Source: Bacteroidota bacterium (GTDB lineage: Bacteria > Bacteroidota > Bacteroidia > Chitinophagales > Chitinophagaceae). From it: 64,000 nt of DNA. The stretch's first letter is position 1, and each line of letters begins with the position of its first letter. Made by a program: the position numbers and the translations under genes. This document shows positions 1 through 9,706 of this stretch, piece by piece. The stretch lies in the NCBI GenBank assembly GCA_947453145.1, contig CANGFA010000001.1:1-64000 (forward strand), written 5' to 3'. The notes under the pieces were generated by a model, which was not told where the DNA came from, did not search any database, and saw only the letters and a program-made list of their open reading frames with translations.

Positions 1-2
1 TA

Positions 3-422
3 AAAAATGCAGGGGGATTTCGCTTAATTCATAATAAAAAGGTGGCCAATAAAATAATTATGTATGATCAGTTTTATTATAACGTCATTAGTAATATTGA
101 GTTGCAACACAATTCATTTTACGAAAATACTGTTAGATTAAGAAATAAGATTTTTGCTGAAGAAATTATCTCGAAAATATTTAGTAAATATAATTATACA
201 CCAGCTCCAATGACTTCAAATTCATATATTGATAGTATGATGAATAAATTTAGAATTCCAATTCAATCTCAAACACAAGAATCTTTAATGTTTGAATTTA
301 AAAATTCAATTCTTGCCTATAAACAAGATTACATCAATAATGGGAAAATGGCTTATCTTGGATTACAAGAATATCAAAGACAGTTGATAGAATTAATTAA
401 AAAAGAATATGATTTGGAATAA
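3..422 (+). CDS. hypothetical protein, 5' partial at window edge; possible DUF6090-like C-terminal part
   Basis: Frame stays open upstream of the listed GTG to the window edge (reads KNAGGFRLIHNKKVANKIIMYDQF...), so the GTG at 42 is probably internal. The NAGGFRLI-type motif resembles DUF6090 proteins from memory. Confidence 0.5.
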   Translation, partial: KNAGGFRLIHNKKVANKIIMYDQFYYNVISNIELQHNSFYENTVRLRNKIFAEEIISKIFSKYNYTPAPMTSNSYIDSMMNKFRIPIQSQTQESLMFEFKNSILAYKQDYINNGKMAYLGLQEYQRQLIELIKKEYDLE

Positions 423-560
423 AAGGTAACTTAATTAATATACACAAGAAAAAATATATCAAGGTCCTATACTGTCAAATACATTGGCAATTTTATTAAT
501 TGCAAGTACCCGCTAGGTCACTAAAGATTTTGAAAGAAAAGAATGAATGGTGGTTGGACT

Positions 561-728
561 TTATGCTTTTGTAAGACTCTTCCTTTTCTTTGGGACTTGT
601 AAAATTGATTTCCTTGATTTAAGTTTTGTATTTTTAAAATATTCACTTAATTCTTTTTCCTCTTTAGCCGTTAATGGCTTTTCTCCCCCAATAAAATCAA
701 CCTCTAATTCTATTTTCTTGGTTTTCAT
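561..728 (-). CDS. small partner ORF (55 aa, MKTKKIELEVDFIGGEKPLTAKEEKELSEYFKNTKLKSRKSILQVPKKRKSLTKA), antitoxin-like
   Basis: Manual translation of the minus strand; ATG overlaps the TGA of the upstream GNAT-like ORF (ATGA). Not listed in the ORF track because it is under 60 codons. Confidence 0.5.
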   Translation of the reverse strand: MKTKKIELEVDFIGGEKPLTAKEEKELSEYFKNTKLKSRKSILQVPKKRKSLTKA

Positions 729-979
729 AAGAATAAATTTTTAAAATATTTATTTATAAGTTTTAAGGCAGATTCTTTTTCAATAATCATTAATCTTCCT
801 CCAAAATGAAAAGCACCAAGTGAATCTACATAATGTTTAACTAGTTGTGACTTTGCAATAAAAGAAACATTCCCGTCGTTACCTCTTTGAAAAGATAATT
901 TACAAGCATAAGCAACAAGATTTCCTGCCACACCAACGTATACTTTTGATTTACCTTTATTAAAAGGAGCATATAAATA
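725..979 (-). pseudogene. 5'-truncated GNAT-like acetyltransferase remnant
   Basis: Frame reads YLYAPFNKGKSKVYVGVAGNLVAYACKLSFQRGNDGNVSFIAKSQLVKHYVDSLGAFHFGGRLMIIEKESALKLINKYF. An in-frame stop lies at 980-982 and there is no ATG upstream, so the N-terminal half of a GNAT fold is missing. Confidence 0.5.
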
Positions 980-1017
980 TTAATAATAATTAATATTTAT
1001 TACAAGTTAACCCCAAT

Positions 1018-1044
1018 TTGTTCCGAAATGCTATTATGGAACAA
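1018..1044. promoter_or_regulatory. palindrome site A: TTGTTCC-N13-GGAACAA
   Basis: Perfect 7-bp arms, 82 nt upstream of the ATG at 1126. Confidence 0.6.
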
Positions 1045-1125
1045 TTAACTACATCATATAGTTACAAAACAGATGGTATTATTATAATTTGAGCTATTAA
1101 AACTTTAAAATCAAAAATTAAAAAA

Positions 1126-1623
1126 ATGAAAAGAATTCTATTTTCAGCTCTTTTAGCTGTTATCTTATTTTCAGCTTGTAAAAGTGGGGCAACTTCTACG
1201 GAAGCAACAACAAGTAATGTAAACGATTCTACAGCAGCTGTAAATGCGATCAATAAAGCTGATAGTCTTTGGGATGCTCAGTCTGCAATTAATTCGGTTC
1301 CAGGTTGGTTAGGCTTTTATAGTGATGATGCAATTATATTACCTCCAGGCGATATCATGGTTAAAGATAAAGTGGGCAGAGAAAAAGTAATTGCTGGATA
1401 CTTTGCATTACCTGCAGCAAGTATGAGATTTCAAGCAACTAAGACTGAAGTTTCAAAAAGCGGAGATTTAGGCTATAGCACAGGTAATTATCAGTTTAGT
1501 TTCAAAGACTCTACAGGAAAAGTAGTTAAGGACAATGGTAAGTTTAATGAAATCTGGAAAAAACAAGCCGACGGTTCTTGGAAATGTGTGTTAGACACAT
1601 GGAACTCAGATCCAGCTAAATAG
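1126..1623 (+). CDS. lipoprotein with NTF2-like/SnoaL (DUF4440-type) domain
   Basis: Signal peptide with lipobox LFSACKSG; C-terminal EIWKKQADGSWKCVLDTWNS typical of DUF4440/SnoaL-like proteins. Confidence 0.75.
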   Translation: MKRILFSALLAVILFSACKSGATSTEATTSNVNDSTAAVNAINKADSLWDAQSAINSVPGWLGFYSDDAIILPPGDIMVKDKVGREKVIAGYFALPAASMRFQATKTEVSKSGDLGYSTGNYQFSFKDSTGKVVKDNGKFNEIWKKQADGSWKCVLDTWNSDPAK

Positions 1624-1642
1624 TTATAATAAAATTATGCTT

Positions 1643-1678
1643 AAAATGCCCCCCGATTAATCGGGGGGCATTTTTTTT
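1643..1678. terminator. intrinsic terminator (bidirectional, between convergent genes)
   Basis: AAAATGCCCCCCGATTAATCGGGGGGCATTTTTTTT, perfect GC-rich stem followed by a T tract. Confidence 0.92.
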
Positions 1679-1689
1679 CTAGATACTTC

Positions 1690-2886
1690 TTAATGAATGA
1701 CGCCTAACTCCTTTCCTACTTCAACAAATGCCTGAATGGCTTGATCTAATTGCTCTGTAGTATGTGCAGCAGAAATTTGGACACGTATTCTGGCTTGTCC
1801 TTTTGCTACTACTGGATAGTAAAATCCAACCACATAAATTCCTTTCTGTAATAATTTTTCAGCCATTTTTTGAGAAACGACTGCATCATATAACATAATA
1901 GGAATAATAGGATGCGTACCCGGTTTTATATCAAATCCTGCGTTGGTAATTTTTTCTCTGAAGTATTTCGTATTCGCTTCTAATTTATCTCTTAACTCGG
2001 TGGTTTGAGATAATAAATCAAAAACTGCAATAGAAGCACCGGTGATAGAAGGAGCTAATGTATTGGAAAATAAATAAGGTCTTGATCGTTGTCTTAATAA
2101 ATCTATAATTTCTTTTTTCCCAGAAGTAAATCCACCGGATGCACCTCCTAAAGCTTTACCCAAGGTTCCTGTTATAATGTCTACTTTACCCATCACTCCT
2201 TTTAATTCATGTACACCACGACCTGTCTTTCCTAAAAATCCTGTTGAATGACATTCATCGCTCATTACCAAAGCTTCATACTTTTCGGCAAGTGCTACAA
2301 TTTTATCTAATTGTGCTATTGTGCCATCCATTGAAAAAGCGCCGTCCGTTACAATTACTTTTTGAACAGCTCCAGCAGCAATGGCTTCTTTTAATTTTAC
2401 CTCTAAATCCTCCATTGAATTATGTTCATACCTATATCGCATACTCTTTGTAAGTCTTACCCCATCAATGATAGACGCATGGTTTAAAGCGTCGGAGATG
2501 ATCGCATCTTTTTCTCCAAATAAGGGTTCAAATACACCCCCATTAGCATCAAATGCGGCCGCATATAAGATAGTATCTTCTGTTCCTAAAAATTGAGAGA
2601 TTTTAGCTTCTAAAGTTTTATGTATATCCTGTGTACCGCAAATAAATCTTACCGAGGATAATCCAAATCCATGGGTATCAATGGCTGCTTTAGCTGCCTC
2701 AATTACTTTGGGATGCGATGACAACCCCAAATAGTTATTTGCACAAAAGTTTAAAACCTCATTGCCCCCTTGAATGGTAATAGTTGCAGCCTGTGGTGAG
2801 GTAATGATTCTTTCTTTTTTATATAAACCTGCTTCTTTAATAGCTTCTAATTCCTTAGCTAAAAAGGGTTTGAATTGGTCGAACAT
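1690..2886 (-). CDS. kbl: glycine C-acetyltransferase (2-amino-3-ketobutyrate CoA ligase)
   Basis: 398 aa; alpha-oxoamine synthase features (CANNYLGLSSHP, SDECHSTGFLGKTGRG, TGTLGKALGGASGG); adjacent to SDR-type Tdh. Confidence 0.93.
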   Translation of the reverse strand: MFDQFKPFLAKELEAIKEAGLYKKERIITSPQAATITIQGGNEVLNFCANNYLGLSSHPKVIEAAKAAIDTHGFGLSSVRFICGTQDIHKTLEAKISQFLGTEDTILYAAAFDANGGVFEPLFGEKDAIISDALNHASIIDGVRLTKSMRYRYEHNSMEDLEVKLKEAIAAGAVQKVIVTDGAFSMDGTIAQLDKIVALAEKYEALVMSDECHSTGFLGKTGRGVHELKGVMGKVDIITGTLGKALGGASGGFTSGKKEIIDLLRQRSRPYLFSNTLAPSITGASIAVFDLLSQTTELRDKLEANTKYFREKITNAGFDIKPGTHPIIPIMLYDAVVSQKMAEKLLQKGIYVVGFYYPVVAKGQARIRVQISAAHTTEQLDQAIQAFVEVGKELGVIH

Positions 2887-2904
2887 ACAATTTATTTAAT
2901 TCAA

Positions 2905-3855
2905 TTAATATTTAAAATACGCTGGTAAATTTTTCACAATCACTGCAGTCATTGCGTTTAAATCAAATGCAGGTTTCCAATCCCAGTCTTTTTTCGCACA
3001 TTGGTCATCAATACTATTAGGCCAACTATCTGCAATAGCTTGTCTAAAATCGGGTTGATACTCCATTTCAAATTTCGGATAATAGGGTAATAAACTTTCG
3101 TGCATTTCTTTAGGTGAAAAACTCATACCCGCAATATTATAGCTATTACGAATGGTTATATTTTCTTTTGGCGCCTCCATTAATTGAAGTGTAGCATTAA
3201 CGGCATCTTGCATATACATCATTGGTAAATAAGTATCCTCTTTTAAAAAACAGATTAATTTTTCCGCCTTAGCTGCTTTGTGATATATATCTACTGCATA
3301 ATCGGTAGTGCCGCCGCCAGCCATGGACTTATAGCCTATTAATCCTGGATATCTTAAGCTTCTAACGTCAACTCCATATTTATTAAAATAATATTCACAC
3401 CAATGTTCTCCAGCTAATTTTGAAATTCCATAAACAGTATTAGGGTCCTTATAAGCTTGTTGAGGTGTATTTTGTTTTTCTGAATGTGGCCCAAAAACAG
3501 CAATGGAGCTAGGCCAAAATATTTTTTCAACTTTATATTCACGCGCTACTTCTAAAACATTTAATAAACTCCCTATATTTAAATCCCAAGCTTGCAATGG
3601 ATTTTTCTCACCACTTGCAGAAAGAATAGCAGCTAAATGATAAATTTGAGTAATGTGCTCCTGCGCTACAATATTCACCAAAGCAGCTTTATCCATTACG
3701 TTTAAAGTTTGGAAAGAGCAGTATTCAAACTTACTCTTTGCAGTCTCTTGAAAATCGGTTGCTATGATTTTATCATTCCCATATTTTTGGGCTAACGCCT
3801 TTGTGAGTTCTGTACCTAATTGCCCACCCGCACCTATTACTAATATCCTATCCAT
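2905..3855 (-). CDS. tdh: SDR-type L-threonine 3-dehydrogenase / NAD-dependent epimerase
   Basis: GAGGQLGTELTKAL Rossmann motif, YGISKLAGE, RYPGLIGYKSMAGGGTTDYAVDIYH; next to kbl. Confidence 0.85.
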   Translation of the reverse strand: MDRILVIGAGGQLGTELTKALAQKYGNDKIIATDFQETAKSKFEYCSFQTLNVMDKAALVNIVAQEHITQIYHLAAILSASGEKNPLQAWDLNIGSLLNVLEVAREYKVEKIFWPSSIAVFGPHSEKQNTPQQAYKDPNTVYGISKLAGEHWCEYYFNKYGVDVRSLRYPGLIGYKSMAGGGTTDYAVDIYHKAAKAEKLICFLKEDTYLPMMYMQDAVNATLQLMEAPKENITIRNSYNIAGMSFSPKEMHESLLPYYPKFEMEYQPDFRQAIADSWPNSIDDQCAKKDWDWKPAFDLNAMTAVIVKNLPAYFKY

Positions 3856-3942
3856 TAAACTAATGTTTGTTAACGTGAAATTAGTTCATTCTTATAAAAA
3901 CTCAAATTTTAAGATTAAATTAAATCTCTGTATATAAATAAC

Positions 3943-3976
3943 AAAAAGGCCCCAAGAGAACTCGAGGGGCCTTTTT
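3943..3976. terminator. intrinsic terminator
   Basis: AAAAAGGCCCC-N12-GGGGCCTTTTTT stem-loop. Confidence 0.85.
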
Positions 3977-4006
3977 TATAAAACTTAAACCAAACTTAAA
4001 AAGAAC

Positions 4007-4537
4007 TTATTTTAACATTTCCATTACTGGTGCTGAATCATATGTATCCCACTCTCTAACAATTTTCCCATCTTTTAAAGCGAATACTGCATTTACGCGA
4101 ATGGTTGATTTTTGCGTTCCTTTAATAAAACTAGCATCAAAGTAAACATTCACATAATCACTAAAATCTCTGTTATCAGGCTTAAAACTAATTGTTTCCC
4201 ATATATCACCAATAGATTCAACTTTCATAGTAACCCCTTTTGACTTAAACACACTAGCCATTTTCATATTTTCAGAAATAGTTTGCTTAGTCTTATTGTC
4301 ATATATAGTAGCGGTATCTGAGTAAACAGTCTTAAAAGTAGTTGTATCAAAGTTGGCGCCAGCGTTAATGGCTTTTTTAACAGTATTTATATTTTCACTG
4401 CTATTTAATGTATATCCAAATGCTTCAGCTGGGACAGAAGCAGTAGCAGAAGCAGTTGAAGTAGATGTGGTTTCGGTTTTTGTTCCACAAGCAAATAATG
4501 CAGATACGATTACTGCACTTAATAATACTTTTTTCAT
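4007..4537 (-). CDS. lipoprotein, NTF2-like (SnoaL/DUF4440-type)
   Basis: Lipobox VSALFACGT; 176 aa; C-terminal VFALKDGKIVREWDTYDSAPVMEML typical of NTF2-like ketosteroid-isomerase fold proteins. Confidence 0.65.
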   Translation of the reverse strand: MKKVLLSAVIVSALFACGTKTETTSTSTASATASVPAEAFGYTLNSSENINTVKKAINAGANFDTTTFKTVYSDTATIYDNKTKQTISENMKMASVFKSKGVTMKVESIGDIWETISFKPDNRDFSDYVNVYFDASFIKGTQKSTIRVNAVFALKDGKIVREWDTYDSAPVMEMLK

Positions 4538-4609
4538 GAATTTAGATTTTTGTTTAGAGCTGTAAAATAATAAAAAAACTTAGTTTTATACTTTTGCAAT
4601 CACCTAAAA

Positions 4610-4634
4610 TGTTCCAAAATCGCCGATAGGAACA
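4610..4634. promoter_or_regulatory. palindrome site B: TGTTCC-N13-GGAACA
   Basis: 6-bp arms, same N13 spacer, 73 nt upstream of the minus-strand gene starting at 4537. Confidence 0.6.
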
Positions 4635-4651
4635 AGAAAATTTATTAAATT

Positions 4652-5509
4652 CTATTTACTATTTTCCCAGCCCGTTTCTTTTAATGCAGGATCGTTTTCC
4701 TTCTTCAAAAAATCCGCATTACTTAAACTTTCAGGTTCCCATTGTAAAATGGCAATATCGGGTACCACCGAAATAGGTTCTTGCCAAGAAGTAGAAGTTT
4801 CATTATATGCCAAATTACTTTGCGCACTATAGCAGGAAATAATTGACCATCTTGGATTATCCGAATTGTTAGCTTCGGAACGATGTAGAATATTACTATG
4901 AAAAAATAGGGCATCCCCGGGTTCAATTTCCACATATACCAGCTCCATTGTTTTTAAAGCATTTTCCACCATGGTCATATCCGCACCTACTTGCTCCCCA
5001 GTAAAACCATGATTTACTCTTCCTAGTTTATGAGAACCTTTAATCACCTGAATACACCCATTTTGTTTATTAGCTGGTGTTAAAGCAACCATTACACTTA
5101 CCAATTGATTGGGAAACATGAATTGGTTTTTATACCAATACCCATAATCCTGATGCCATTCCCATGCACCACCTACCTTAGGCTCCTTTTGCATTAGTTT
5201 AGAATGAAAATGACATACTGGAGCATCGCTTTCCAAAATTTGTGCAACTCTGTTCACGACCCTTTCACTTCTTGTTAAATAACCAAAAATGTCATTGCCA
5301 GGCGTAAACCATAAAGACAATTTGGTTTTTTTTCCTGTTTGATCATTTAAATCCAATGCATTCTTTGCCATGGCATTATCATGAACAGCAATTCTGTACA
5401 TTTTATCTACCTCTTCCTTGCTACAGAAGTTTTTAATGATAATATAACCTTCCTTATTATATTGTTTAATTTGATCGGATGTGAATTGATTCGAGCTCAT
5501 ATTTTTCAT
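4652..5509 (-). CDS. phytanoyl-CoA dioxygenase (PhyH) family protein
   Basis: Fe(II)/2OG dioxygenase features: WHQDYGYW, GDALFFHSNILHRSEANNS, RWSIISCYSA. ORF track gives start 5548; an ATG at 5509 or 5500 fits better. Confidence 0.85.
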   Translation of the reverse strand: MKNMSSNQFTSDQIKQYNKEGYIIIKNFCSKEEVDKMYRIAVHDNAMAKNALDLNDQTGKKTKLSLWFTPGNDIFGYLTRSERVVNRVAQILESDAPVCHFHSKLMQKEPKVGGAWEWHQDYGYWYKNQFMFPNQLVSVMVALTPANKQNGCIQVIKGSHKLGRVNHGFTGEQVGADMTMVENALKTMELVYVEIEPGDALFFHSNILHRSEANNSDNPRWSIISCYSAQSNLAYNETSTSWQEPISVVPDIAILQWEPESLSNADFLKKENDPALKETGWENSK

Positions 5510-5559
5510 TTTTGATAGAATAAATTTAACAAAATTATTGCGAAACAACTACACATGAT

Positions 5560-5590
5560 ATTTGTTCCAAAACGGAGAATTGGAACAAAT
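5560..5590. promoter_or_regulatory. palindrome site C: ATTTGTTCC-N13-GGAACAAAT
   Basis: Perfect 9-bp arms, in the divergent PhyH/lipocalin-like promoter, 78 nt upstream of the ATG at 5668. A TAGGTTTG matching the Bacteroidota -7 consensus TAnnTTTG lies at 5629-5636. Confidence 0.65.
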
Positions 5591-5667
5591 TAAACAGTCT
5601 AAAATTAATAATACATCCCTTTTGCATTTAGGTTTGTTAATAGCAAAAAACTTAAATTAAATTGGCA

Positions 5668-6099
5668 ATGAAAAAGCTATTAAATATCCAACTTATCCTA
5701 CTCACTGCTAGTTGTTTTATAATAAGCTGCAAGGAAAAAATGAATCCAATGCAAAATGAATCTAAAAATGATTTAATTGGCACTTGGCATTTAACCACCA
5801 AGGGGCAAAAAATATTTGACAAGGGAGTTATTATGTATAGCGCAGACGGTCAAATGACCGTATTATTAAGTAAAAAAGATAGTATTGTTACAGGATATAG
5901 TGGGAAATACGAAGTAAATGAAAAGGATAAATATGTTGCTCATTATAGAGATTACTACTCGCTATTGCCTAACATAAACGACTCAACCCCTCCAGTTTGG
6001 ATTAGGGATTATGCTTTAAGCGCGGACAAAAAAATACTTACTTTAAGTCCAAAAGAAGACAGAAGTTTTTCCTTAGTATGGGAGAGAGTTCAGAAGTAA
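5668..6099 (+). CDS. lipocalin-like domain lipoprotein
   Basis: Lipobox CFIISCKEK; NDLIGTWHLTTKGQKIFDKGVIMYSADGQMTVLL matches the lipocalin-like pattern. Confidence 0.65.
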   Translation: MKKLLNIQLILLTASCFIISCKEKMNPMQNESKNDLIGTWHLTTKGQKIFDKGVIMYSADGQMTVLLSKKDSIVTGYSGKYEVNEKDKYVAHYRDYYSLLPNINDSTPPVWIRDYALSADKKILTLSPKEDRSFSLVWERVQK

Positions 6100-6161
6100 T
6101 ACATTTTAAGCTTACAATGAAAAGACATTTTATCATAAATTTTTAAACCAAAACCAAACAA

Positions 6162-7085
6162 ATGAAAAAACTAGTATTCATGATTGCTATTGTAGCATCA
6201 ACATCAAGCTTAATGGCTCAAGCACCAGCTGCAGGTAAAGTATTAATGGAGGGTGAAAACAAAGGAAAAAAAGTACAATTAGGCACCGACAAAACAGTTG
6301 ATATTGTATTAGCCAATATCAAGGCCTATAATTTAAATGATGGCTCGGATGTTTCTCAATATGTAGCCGATTCAAAGCCAGGAAGTTTACAGTCTATGAT
6401 TGCAGATTGGCATAAAGGAATGAAAACTTTGAACGAAGTTCCTCATGTAATTTTCCCTGTTAAAGTTCAAGGTACTAAAAATGAATCTGTGGTTGTGTAT
6501 GCCGACGAAGACAGAGTTTACAAAAACGGATCTACTCAAAAGTTGTCTGTAATTGAATTTTTTGAAGTGACTCCAGAAGGTAAAATTGCTTCTTTTAATC
6601 AATTTACGCAAATTCCAGCTACCAACGAGTTTGGTCAAACAACAGGTGGTAAAGTTTTTGCACCTGGTAATAAAAAATTAGACGGTACTACTTTCCAATT
6701 TTCGAATAGAGGGGAAATTGCAACAATGGAAAAATTCATGCAAGCTTACAATGAAATGGACGCAGCTACCTGTGCTTCTTTAATTGCAGACTCGGTTAAA
6801 ATGCATGATTTTGATGGCAATGTTTTCTTTTTAACCAAAGCAATGTTGCCAGGTGTATTTGGTGAATATACTTCCTTAAACTGGAAGCCAATAAGTATGA
6901 TACCTTTAAAATTAACAGATACAGATCCTGCTTCTGCTATATTGGTTAATGCCACTGAGAAAAGAGTAATGAAAGATGGAACAGTTTGGGAAAAGGAATT
7001 ATTAGAGTCTTTTTATATTAATAATGCAGGAAAAATTTCCGAAGTATACCAATTTTCAAAAGGCTTAGATAAAAAAAATAAATAA
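6162..7085 (+). CDS. secreted NTF2-like (SnoaL-like) protein
   Basis: Signal peptide; MEKFMQAYNEMDAATCASLIADSVKMHDFDGNVFFLTKAML reads as a polyketide-cyclase/NTF2-type domain. Confidence 0.6.
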   Translation: MKKLVFMIAIVASTSSLMAQAPAAGKVLMEGENKGKKVQLGTDKTVDIVLANIKAYNLNDGSDVSQYVADSKPGSLQSMIADWHKGMKTLNEVPHVIFPVKVQGTKNESVVVYADEDRVYKNGSTQKLSVIEFFEVTPEGKIASFNQFTQIPATNEFGQTTGGKVFAPGNKKLDGTTFQFSNRGEIATMEKFMQAYNEMDAATCASLIADSVKMHDFDGNVFFLTKAMLPGVFGEYTSLNWKPISMIPLKLTDTDPASAILVNATEKRVMKDGTVWEKELLESFYINNAGKISEVYQFSKGLDKKNK

Positions 7086-7112
7086 TAGTATTTTTAATAA
7101 ACAAACCTTACT

Positions 7113-7150
7113 GAAAAGGGGTTTATGCAAATATGCATAAACCCCTTTTC
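7113..7150. terminator. bidirectional intrinsic terminator
   Basis: 17-bp perfect stem GAAAAGGGGTTTATGCA-AATA-TGCATAAACCCCTTTTC between convergent genes. Confidence 0.92.
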
Positions 7151-7177
7151 ATTTTTTAAATCGCTTTTATCTAATTT

Positions 7178-9610
7178 TTAATTTACTGTTTTAATATCTT
7201 CTAACTTTCCATTCATTAAAACTTTTGCACTAGCTTGAGTAGGTGATTTTATTTTAACGGTTTTTACTTTCCCGTCTGTCCAAGTCATATCAATTTCATA
7301 ATTACCAACTGCTTTTAATCCTCTTACCTCTCCGCTAGCCCATGCTTTAGGCAATGCAGGTAGTAATTGGATATACTCGGTATTGGACTGCATTAACATT
7401 TCGGCAACCGCTGCTGCACCGCCAAAATTACCATCAATTTGAAAGGGCGGATGCGCATCTAATAAATTAGGATAAGTGCCTCCGCCGTTTTCATTTTTCT
7501 CTCTTATTTCATCTGGCGCTACATAATGCAAAAGTTCGCGATACATTTTATAAGCATGTTCTCCGTCTTTTAATCTTGCCCATAAATTAATACGCCATCC
7601 TTTGGACCATCCTGTGGTCTCGTCTCCTTTTATTTCTAAAGTCTTTTTGGCTGCATTGGCTAAAGCTGGTGTTTTGTCAACTGTAATATGGTTGCCTGGA
7701 AATAAACCAAACAAATGTGTTTGGTGTCTATGTTTTGGATCAACATCCTCCCAATCATAATACCATTCTTGCAGGTTTCCTTTTTTGCCAACCTGATAAG
7801 GATGTAAATTTTTTAAAGCATCGTTTATTTTAACAGCAAAATCATTGTCATTGTTTAATATTTTTTGTGCAGCTACAACATTCATAAATAATTCACGTAT
7901 CATAGCTAAGTCAGCGGTGGCTCCAAACAAAGTTGCACCCTGATAACCCGTTGGAGTTTTATACATATTTTCGGGTGAGGTGGAAGGCGAAGTAATATAA
8001 TTTCCACTAGTATCTTTGACCAACCAAGCCAAACAAAATTCTGCAGCACCTCGCATTAAGGGATAACCCTGCTTTTCTAAAAACAATTTATCGTTGGTAT
8101 ATAAATAATGCTGCCACAAATGCGTACTGGCCCAGGTGCCACCCATGGCCCAATTCGCCCAAACCGGATCCCCATTCCCAAAATTGCCTACCGGATTAGA
8201 CATGGCCCATATATCCGAGTTATGATGCGTTACCCACCCTGGCATATTATAAAAGGTCTTTGCGGTTGTTTTTCCTGTTACCGATAAATTATGAATGAAT
8301 TGTAAAAAAGGCAAATGCATTTCTGATAAATTGGTGTTCTCCGCCAACCAATAATTTTCCTCTGCATTTATATTCATCGTGTAATTACTAGACCAAGGTG
8401 GTTGTAAATATGGATTCCATAATCCTTGTAAATTAGCAGGCACCGCAGTTGTTCGAGAACTGCTAATTAATAAATAACGTCCATACTGAAAATATAAGGT
8501 TTCCAAATAAGGATCTGCAAGTCCTTTTGCATAACGCATTAATCTCTGGTCAGTTGGTAAATTAACGGAATCCTTATTCGCTAATTTTAATTGTACTCTA
8601 TTGTAAAAATTTTGATAGTCCTTTATATGTCTTTTTTTAATTTCATTCCAACCTAAAGCAACGGCGCTGTTTAATTGGGTAATAGCAAGGTTGTTATTAT
8701 TTATCCCATTGGTTACCGGGTCTTTATCAAATCCGTTAAAACTAGTAGCTATAGAAACATAAATAGTTGCTTCATTCGCATCTGTTAAGCTAATAGTAGA
8801 ATCGGTATTGGTAATTTTACCTGTTGCGCTTTCAATTTTTATAAGCGTAGAGAACTTGGTCCCTTTTTTATTTTCAAACACCACGGAGTTGCTCTTTTTC
8901 TGCAAATACACTGGATCGGCTTTATACGGTGCCGCACCTTGTATATTTATTCCGTTTTTGCTAACTATTTTTTCAAATTTAAGTTGAGATTCAAAACGCA
9001 ATGAAAAAGATAAAGCACCTACTTTTTTACTGGTCAAATGAATAGCTACTATTTTATCTGGATTTGAAACCAAATATTCTCTTTCTATCACGTTATTGTT
9101 TGAAGTGGTCTTCACTTTTGCAATGGCTTTGTCAATATCCAACTCTCTATAATAATCATTGATATAAGGATCGTCGATCACCTCCAAATACATAGTGCCC
9201 AAGGGTGCATAGGATTCAGAAAATTTACCCTGCATTTTTTTTATCGATTGATCTGCCTTCTTAAAATTGTTTTCTTGCAATGCCTTTCTTACATCTGGTA
9301 AATGTTTATATGCCTGTGGATTCATATTCGCATTCACGGGTTCACCTGACCAAAGTGTTAAATCATTTAATTGAATTTTATCTATCGAAATACCTCCAAA
9401 TACGGTCGCACCCTGCGTTCCATTACCTAGGAGCATTGCTTCCTCAAAATACCTTGCAGGATTTTCATACCAAAGCTTTAGTGGCATTTGAATGGGTGTG
9501 TTGATAGGAGCAGCGGTCGTTACAGGACTTAGTTTTTTAACACCTTTTTTTTGAGCATTCAATAACAATGGCAATAGTGCAGTAAAAAGAATCAACGTTT
9601 TCTTTAGCAT
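7178..9610 (-). CDS. glycoside hydrolase family 95-like (alpha-L-fucosidase), secreted
   Basis: 810 aa; LWYENPARYFEEAMLLGNGTQGATVFGGISIDKIQLNDLTLWSGEP N-terminal motif; WNPYLQPPWSSNYTMNINAEENYW; DAHPPFQIDGNFGGAAAVAEML. Confidence 0.92.
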   Translation of the reverse strand: MLKKTLILFTALLPLLLNAQKKGVKKLSPVTTAAPINTPIQMPLKLWYENPARYFEEAMLLGNGTQGATVFGGISIDKIQLNDLTLWSGEPVNANMNPQAYKHLPDVRKALQENNFKKADQSIKKMQGKFSESYAPLGTMYLEVIDDPYINDYYRELDIDKAIAKVKTTSNNNVIEREYLVSNPDKIVAIHLTSKKVGALSFSLRFESQLKFEKIVSKNGINIQGAAPYKADPVYLQKKSNSVVFENKKGTKFSTLIKIESATGKITNTDSTISLTDANEATIYVSIATSFNGFDKDPVTNGINNNNLAITQLNSAVALGWNEIKKRHIKDYQNFYNRVQLKLANKDSVNLPTDQRLMRYAKGLADPYLETLYFQYGRYLLISSSRTTAVPANLQGLWNPYLQPPWSSNYTMNINAEENYWLAENTNLSEMHLPFLQFIHNLSVTGKTTAKTFYNMPGWVTHHNSDIWAMSNPVGNFGNGDPVWANWAMGGTWASTHLWQHYLYTNDKLFLEKQGYPLMRGAAEFCLAWLVKDTSGNYITSPSTSPENMYKTPTGYQGATLFGATADLAMIRELFMNVVAAQKILNNDNDFAVKINDALKNLHPYQVGKKGNLQEWYYDWEDVDPKHRHQTHLFGLFPGNHITVDKTPALANAAKKTLEIKGDETTGWSKGWRINLWARLKDGEHAYKMYRELLHYVAPDEIREKNENGGGTYPNLLDAHPPFQIDGNFGGAAAVAEMLMQSNTEYIQLLPALPKAWASGEVRGLKAVGNYEIDMTWTDGKVKTVKIKSPTQASAKVLMNGKLEDIKTVN

Positions 9611-9706
9611 AAATAGGATAAGCTTTTTTAAAATGCTAAAATTAAGCAGAAAATAGGCCGTTTATATATAAAATTTGCTAAATTGGTTTATAAACAATTC
9701 ATACCT

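Noticed and set aside
547-744. Plus-strand 65-aa ORF
   Set aside because: It mirrors the better-supported minus-strand 55-aa ORF, which has an ATGA overlap and a charged, plausible sequence.
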